19,064 nt of DNA from SIG673 sp964520875 (lineage in GTDB: Bacteria; Bacillota; Clostridia; Oscillospirales; CAG-272): the NCBI GenBank assembly GCA_964520875.1, contig CAZFQJ010000019.1, positions 1 through 19,064 of the forward strand, given 5' to 3'. Below, one piece after another: positions 15,377 through 19,064 of this stretch; position 1 is the stretch's first letter, and each line of letters starts with the position of its first letter. The notes below the pieces were generated by a model. That model did not search any database. It was not told where the DNA came from and was given only the letters and a program-made list of their open reading frames with translations. A program made the translations under genes and the position numbers.

Positions 15377-15407
15377 TATTATGTGTTGTGCATAAAAATA
15401 CATAATA
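15377..15407. promoter_or_regulatory. Inverted repeat between the divergent argH and lyase promoters, possible operator
   Basis: TATTATGT (15377-15384) and ACATAATA (15400-15407) are perfect 8-base inverted copies. The overlapping stretch 15389-15402 (TGCAT-AAAA-ATACA) resembles an ArgR ARG-box dyad (TGAAT-N4-ATTCA) with one mismatch per half. It lies about 31 bases upstream of the argH -35 and about 41 before the lyase -35, so either gene, or both, could be the target. Assignment to ArgR is a guess. Confidence 0.4.
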
Positions 15408-15447
15408 TCATGAATATTTTGTGTTATATACATTTGCGCCGTTTCTA

Positions 15448-15476
15448 TTGACTTTTTCGGTATTATAGAGTAAAAT
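15448..15476 (+). promoter_or_regulatory. Sigma-A promoter of the lyase-mutarotase operon
   Basis: TTGACT (15448-15453), a 17-base spacer and TAAAAT (15471-15476). The leader to the ATG at 15522 is about 40 bases and contains the GGAGG ribosome site at 15511-15515. Confidence 0.8.
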
Positions 15477-15521
15477 GAAAGTATCAGAAACCGGAGATAT
15501 ACCGGAAAACGGAGGTACAAC

Positions 15522-17522
15522 ATGCTTATAACCGATGAAAGATTTTTTTGCGAAGAGATAGACGAGACCGTCAAGGGACTTGAGGGCATAGGCGAGAATT
15601 TCAAAAGAAACGGACTCGCTTCAGCCGAAAAGCAGCTTGCCGATTACATAAAAGCAACGCTCAGACCGGATATGTATTTTCGTATACCTTATTACGGAAG
15701 AGAGAACGCTTGGAGCTTGAATAGCGACGATGATTTCAAGGCGGCGGAAAAGATAATGACCGGAGAACTGCGTTCCTGCGGTTTCCCTTACAAGTTCCCC
15801 GATACCGCGCACGTGGAGTGGGAGTCTAATCCGACGTATAACAATTATAGCGAGTGGACTTGGCAGCTTTCCAGACACCATGAATGGAGATGTCTCGGAT
15901 ATTGCTACCGTCAAACTGGAGACGAGAAATATGCGAAGGCATTCGTCGATTTCCTCATGAGCTGGTGCGAGCAGGCGGTCTGCCCGGAAAATATCGGTCC
16001 GGGATCGACGAAATGCTGGAGAACGATAGAGGCGGGCATAAGAATGACGAAGAACTGGCATTATGCCTTCTTTGCCTTTTATAAATCGCCTTACATGACC
16101 GATCACGTTATCACCACATATCTTAAATCCATATGGGAGCACGGTTACCGTCTGCGTAATTTTTCTTCCGCCGGTAACTGGCTGATAATGGAGATGGCGG
16201 GACTTTCCCATATAGTTATGCTCTATCCGTTTTTCGTAAAGACGCGCGATTGGGCTGACTATGCCTTCGGAAGACTTGCAAACGAGATAGACGTACAGGT
16301 ATATCCCGACGGATTTCAGTACGAGCTTTCCACTAACTATCACGGAGTGGTTATCAATAATTACTACTGGATAATTAATACCGCGAGAGCCGTCGAATAC
16401 GAGATACCTGCAGCGCTTTCAAGCAATTTGGAAAGAATGTTTAATATGTATATGTATCTTTCTCAGCCTGACGGCAGAGTCCCCGATCTTAACGACGGCG
16501 GCAGAGCCGGCGTTATGTGGAGCCTTAAGCTCGGGGCGTCTTATTTTCCCAAAAGAGAGGATTTTCGCTATTTTGCCACAAACGGCGCCGAAGGCAAGGC
16601 TCCGGATTTTGTAAGCGTTGCACTTCCTTATGCCGGAATGGCGGTCATGCGTACCGATTGGAGCAAGGACGCCGTGTGGTTCTTTATGGAGTCGGCACCT
16701 TTCGGTAAGGGTCATCAGCACGAGGATAAGCTGAATGTTCTTATGTACGCTTACGGTAAAGACGTGCTCCGCGATATGGGTAACTACGCTTACGATACTT
16801 CGGAAATGAGAAAATTCGTTTTGGATACTCGTTCTCATAACTGCGCCATGGTGGACGGAAAGAGTCAGAACAGGCGCGGAAGATATAAATGGAATCCCGA
16901 GGATATAAATAAGCTCTCGGATCTGAAATGGAGCTTCTCCGCAGACGTCGATTCCGCGGAGGGTGTGTATAACGAAGGCTACGGCGCGGAATATATAGAC
17001 GTTACCCATAAGAGAAAGAGCGTGTTCTTTAAGAAAGGACTTAACGGTTCGCTTCCCTTTGCTCTCGTGATAGACAGATTTTATTCGGGAGACGGAAACG
17101 ATCACGATTATCGTGTTTCTTATCAAATGGATACCCAGCCTTATGAGATAAACGGCGGTACGTATACCGCGGATTTCGGAGACGGGGTCACTATGTCGGT
17201 GATAGGCGAGACAGCGCCCGAGGTCATAGTAGCGCAGAAATCTCCGTATATGGGCTGGAGACCGCGCGGCGGAGCGGATTCGGAGGAGTTTGAACATTAC
17301 CATGCCCCGTGTCTCTGCTATACAAAGAGAGGAATGGAAAAACGTACCGTAACGGCGCTTTATCCGTCCAATAACGGAGAGGTCGCGATCAAAGAGATAA
17401 TAGCCGGCGACGAAACGTCGGATACCGAGATAACGCTCGTGTTTGCCGACGGAAGCCGTGTTACCGTAAACGAAAACGATTATCCTTGCTCGGGCGAATC
17501 GAACCCTAAATTTAACGGTTGA
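15522..17522 (+). CDS. Heparinase II/III family polysaccharide lyase (cytoplasmic)
   Basis: 666 residues. An N-terminal alpha/alpha toroid (about 30-340) is followed by the antiparallel beta-sandwich heparinase II/III domain. Lyases of this type break a glycosidic bond next to a uronic acid by beta-elimination. Candidate catalytic residues by position are Asn219 (SSAGNW), Tyr273 (STNYHG), His274 and His398/His400 (GKGHQHEDKLN), matching the Asn-Tyr-His layout of heparinase III; His439 (TRSHN) is another conserved-looking site. There is no signal peptide, so it should act on imported oligosaccharides. GGAGG lies seven bases before the ATG. The rhamnose mutarotase 24 bases downstream hints at a rhamnose-containing uronate substrate. 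The substrate cannot be fixed from sequence; it belongs to one of several PL families sharing this fold. Confidence 0.9.
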   Translation: MLITDERFFCEEIDETVKGLEGIGENFKRNGLASAEKQLADYIKATLRPDMYFRIPYYGRENAWSLNSDDDFKAAEKIMTGELRSCGFPYKFPDTAHVEWESNPTYNNYSEWTWQLSRHHEWRCLGYCYRQTGDEKYAKAFVDFLMSWCEQAVCPENIGPGSTKCWRTIEAGIRMTKNWHYAFFAFYKSPYMTDHVITTYLKSIWEHGYRLRNFSSAGNWLIMEMAGLSHIVMLYPFFVKTRDWADYAFGRLANEIDVQVYPDGFQYELSTNYHGVVINNYYWIINTARAVEYEIPAALSSNLERMFNMYMYLSQPDGRVPDLNDGGRAGVMWSLKLGASYFPKREDFRYFATNGAEGKAPDFVSVALPYAGMAVMRTDWSKDAVWFFMESAPFGKGHQHEDKLNVLMYAYGKDVLRDMGNYAYDTSEMRKFVLDTRSHNCAMVDGKSQNRRGRYKWNPEDINKLSDLKWSFSADVDSAEGVYNEGYGAEYIDVTHKRKSVFFKKGLNGSLPFALVIDRFYSGDGNDHDYRVSYQMDTQPYEINGGTYTADFGDGVTMSVIGETAPEVIVAQKSPYMGWRPRGGADSEEFEHYHAPCLCYTKRGMEKRTVTALYPSNNGEVAIKEIIAGDETSDTEITLVFADGSRVTVNENDYPCSGESNPKFNG

Positions 17523-17546
17523 TAAAACGACGAAAGGGAAAAGAAA

Positions 17547-17864
17547 ATGGAAAAATACGCATGGACCGGCAGAATAGCCGAGGGTAAAAAAGCGGAATAC
17601 GTTAAGCGTCATAACGAGATATGGCCGGAAATGGTCGAGCTTTTGAAGAGTGCCGGAATAAAGAATTATACCATATGGAACGTTGATAATACCCTTTTCG
17701 GATATTACGAATGTGAAAAAGGGATAGAATTTGCCGCAAGAAAGCAGGCGGAGAGCGAAGTGGTGAAGCGTTGGGACGAGTACATGAAGGATATACTCAT
17801 AATGGATAAAGATCCCGTTACCGGCGCTCAGCCCATGCTTGTAAAGGTGTTCGAGCTTCAGTGA
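17547..17864 (+). CDS. rhaM: L-rhamnose mutarotase
   Basis: 105-residue dimeric alpha/beta-barrel protein of the RhaM (YiiL) family, which interconverts the alpha and beta anomers of L-rhamnose before isomerisation. The family pattern is clear: GKKAEYVKRHNEIWPEM with Tyr18 and His22, and GIKNYTIW with Tyr41, matching the positions of catalytic/binding residues known in E. coli RhaM, followed by TLFGYYE. The ATG follows GAAAGGGAAAAG. It lies 24 bases after the lyase gene with no terminator between, so they form one operon, ended by the hairpin at 17867. rhaA, rhaB and rhaD are not in the window. Mutarotases of this family may accept related sugars such as L-fucose. Confidence 0.9.
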   Translation: MEKYAWTGRIAEGKKAEYVKRHNEIWPEMVELLKSAGIKNYTIWNVDNTLFGYYECEKGIEFAARKQAESEVVKRWDEYMKDILIMDKDPVTGAQPMLVKVFELQ

Positions 17865-17866
17865 CG

Positions 17867-17910
17867 AAAACATAGCGACCGTTCATTACGAACGGTCGCT
17901 ATGTTGTTTT
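17867..17910 (+). terminator. Rho-independent terminator of the lyase-mutarotase operon
   Basis: 16-bp perfect stem (17869-17884 with 17890-17905), loop ATTAC, followed by GTTTT. Flanking A's on the left make it usable from the other side too. Confidence 0.93.
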
Positions 17911-17963
17911 ATAAAATTTTATTTACTGATTACTCATATGAAATAAAACCGAATATAAGGTAT

Positions 17964-18016
17964 AAAAAGCACGGTAAATTAATGTTTTTAACATTGATTT
18001 ACCGTGCTTTTTGTTT
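17964..18016. terminator. Second strong hairpin (23-bp stem) ahead of the recombinase
   Basis: 17964-17986 pairs with 17990-18012: 23 bp with a single T/G, a three-base loop (TTT), A5 at the left foot and TTTTTGTTTT at the right. It looks like a two-way terminator, but no gene ends just before it, since the operon upstream already has its own terminator about 60 bases away. It may insulate the mobile element or belong to its end. Confidence 0.75.
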
Positions 18017-18131
18017 TGCGGAATTTCCGCATCGTTTATTTCAAAATTCCTTACGGTATGCGATTTAGGGATTATTCGCAAATGTTTGGTAAAATAATAA
18101 TAGCGAAACCAGAGAGCAAGGAGAGTGTTTT

Positions 18132-18971
18132 ATGAAAAAAGTGATAGACTCAAAGAAAATGCAGAAATTTGAAATTCATTTAGAAAATGAGGAAAGGAGT
18201 GCGGCAACGATTGAAAAATATATGCGGGACGTAAGGGCATTTGCAACATTTGTCGGGGAGACGGAAATCAGCAAGCAAACGGTTCTGGATTATAAGAATA
18301 AGCTCGGATATACCTATGCTGTGTCGAGTGCAAATTCTATGATTGCGGCAATGAACTGCTTTCTACGCTTTTGCGGCTGGCACGACCTGTGCGTCAAGCA
18401 GTTCAAAATGCAAAGAGAAGTTTACTGCTCGGAAGAGAAAGAACTGACCCGTGCAGAGTATTTTCGTTTGCTTGAAGCGGCAAAAGCAAAGCATAGCGAA
18501 CGCTTAAATCTTATTATTCAGACGATATGCGGAACCGGAATTCGTGTCAGCGAGCTTCAATATATAACGGTTGAATCGGTACAGCGAGGAGAAGCGATTG
18601 TAAACTGTAAGGGTAAAAACAGACGAATTTTTATTGTTCCGGAATTAAAGAAAAAACTGCTCCGTTACGCGAAGGAGCAGGGCATCAGTACGGGAACGTT
18701 GTTCGTTACACGGGGAGGAAAGCCTGTGAGCAGAAACAGTATCTGGAAGGATATGAAGTCTTTGTGCGAACAGGCAAACGTATCACCGAGCAAGGTCTTT
18801 CCTCACAATCTTCGCCATTTGTTTGCCCGTACCTTTTACGGAATAGAAAAGGATATTGCTAAGCTTGCGGATATACTCGGACACGCAAGCATCAATACGA
18901 CACGCATTTATATCGTGACTACCGGTGCGGAGCATAAGCGTAAAATGGAGCATATGAAACTCATTATGTAA
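18132..18971 (+). CDS. Tyrosine recombinase / integrase
   Basis: 279-residue site-specific recombinase. An N-terminal SAM-like core-binding domain (about 10-90) is followed by the catalytic domain with the complete set Arg138 (GTGIRVSEL), Lys160 (CKGKNR), His225 and Arg228 (HNLRH), His251 (LGHASINTT) and the nucleophile Tyr260 (RIYI), so it should be active. AAGGAGAG lies seven bases before the ATG. Its isoleucines are often ATT, while the genes to its left use mainly ATA, and it looks more AT-rich, suggesting recent transfer. It is XerC/D-like in size and has no extra arm-binding domain, but housekeeping XerC/D is not expected in such a setting; an integrative element or invertible-switch recombinase is more likely. 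No partner gene is visible before the window ends. Confidence 0.92.
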   Translation: MKKVIDSKKMQKFEIHLENEERSAATIEKYMRDVRAFATFVGETEISKQTVLDYKNKLGYTYAVSSANSMIAAMNCFLRFCGWHDLCVKQFKMQREVYCSEEKELTRAEYFRLLEAAKAKHSERLNLIIQTICGTGIRVSELQYITVESVQRGEAIVNCKGKNRRIFIVPELKKKLLRYAKEQGISTGTLFVTRGGKPVSRNSIWKDMKSLCEQANVSPSKVFPHNLRHLFARTFYGIEKDIAKLADILGHASINTTRIYIVTTGAEHKRKMEHMKLIM

Positions 18972-19064
18972 AAGAAAAATCCCGATGCGAACACACCGAG
19001 ACCGATAGCAACATAACGTGAATTATGTGATAAAGTACTATTTAAGTTAAAATACATAGTTACG

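Noticed and set aside
16419..17873. 484-codon open frame antisense to the lyase and mutarotase genes
   Set aside because: It lies wholly opposite two well-supported genes, has no ribosome site or recognisable domain, and its composition is what the reverse of their codon use produces.
18972..19064. Possible terminator or attachment site after the recombinase
   Set aside because: Only a five-pair inverted repeat (CATAA/TTATG) is visible, with no T run; too weak to call.
1..19064. CRISPR array, tRNA or rRNA genes
   Set aside because: No regularly spaced direct repeats and no tRNA cloverleaf or rRNA signature sequences were seen; the cloverleaf-like fold at 5371-5495 is too large and lacks tRNA-invariant sequences.

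Overview
The window looks like chromosomal DNA of an anaerobic, low-to-mid GC Bacillota (class Clostridia), probably an uncultured gut-type lineage. The signs are strong AAAGGAG-type ribosome binding sites, sigma-A promoters with 17-bp spacers, the rpsF-ssb-rpsR cluster, a CwlD-type amidase, a SpoVB/YtgP-type flippase, a folT-folC operon under a tetrahydrofolate riboswitch, heavy ATA and AGA/CGT codon use, and cytoplasmic carbohydrate enzymes. I saw no rRNA, tRNA or CRISPR array.

Layout. (1) 1-900 (+) is the 3' part of a glycoside-hydrolase-type protein with a beta-galactosidase trimerisation-like domain, closed by a two-way terminator. (2) 952-6158 (-) runs, in transcription order, from an unrecognised five-helix membrane protein, across a 369-bp structured gap with nested palindromes, to cwlD, radA and then folT-folC. 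folT-folC has its own consensus promoter, a THF riboswitch and a hairpin over the folT ribosome binding site. (3) 6376-8814 (+) holds a THUMP-domain rRNA methyltransferase and the rpsF-ssb-rpsR operon. That operon has a structured leader before rpsF and a hairpin between the likely Shine-Dalgarno and the start of rpsR. (4) 8864-10513 (-) is a MOP-superfamily lipid/polysaccharide flippase. (5) 10603-15282 (-) is an arginine operon transcribed argH-argC-argB-argD from one clear promoter, with no argJ or argG. (6) 15522-17864 (+) is a two-gene carbohydrate operon: a heparinase II/III-type lyase without a signal peptide, and an L-rhamnose mutarotase. (7) 17867-18016 holds two strong hairpins, followed by a lone tyrosine recombinase (18132-18971) whose codon use differs from its neighbours. 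This is the likely edge of a mobile element that continues past the window.

How it works together. Most genes are housekeeping: folate uptake and polyglutamylation, DNA repair, translation, arginine synthesis and envelope or spore-wall work. The accessory parts are the two carbohydrate regions at either end and the recombinase. The lyase plus mutarotase pair suggests intracellular breakdown of short uronate/rhamnose oligosaccharides. The most interesting non-coding items are the folT riboswitch platform, the palindromic gap at 5321-5571 and the two ribosomal-protein leaders. I found no clearly new multi-gene system; the strongest candidates for new biology are these RNA/DNA structures and the unrecognised membrane protein.
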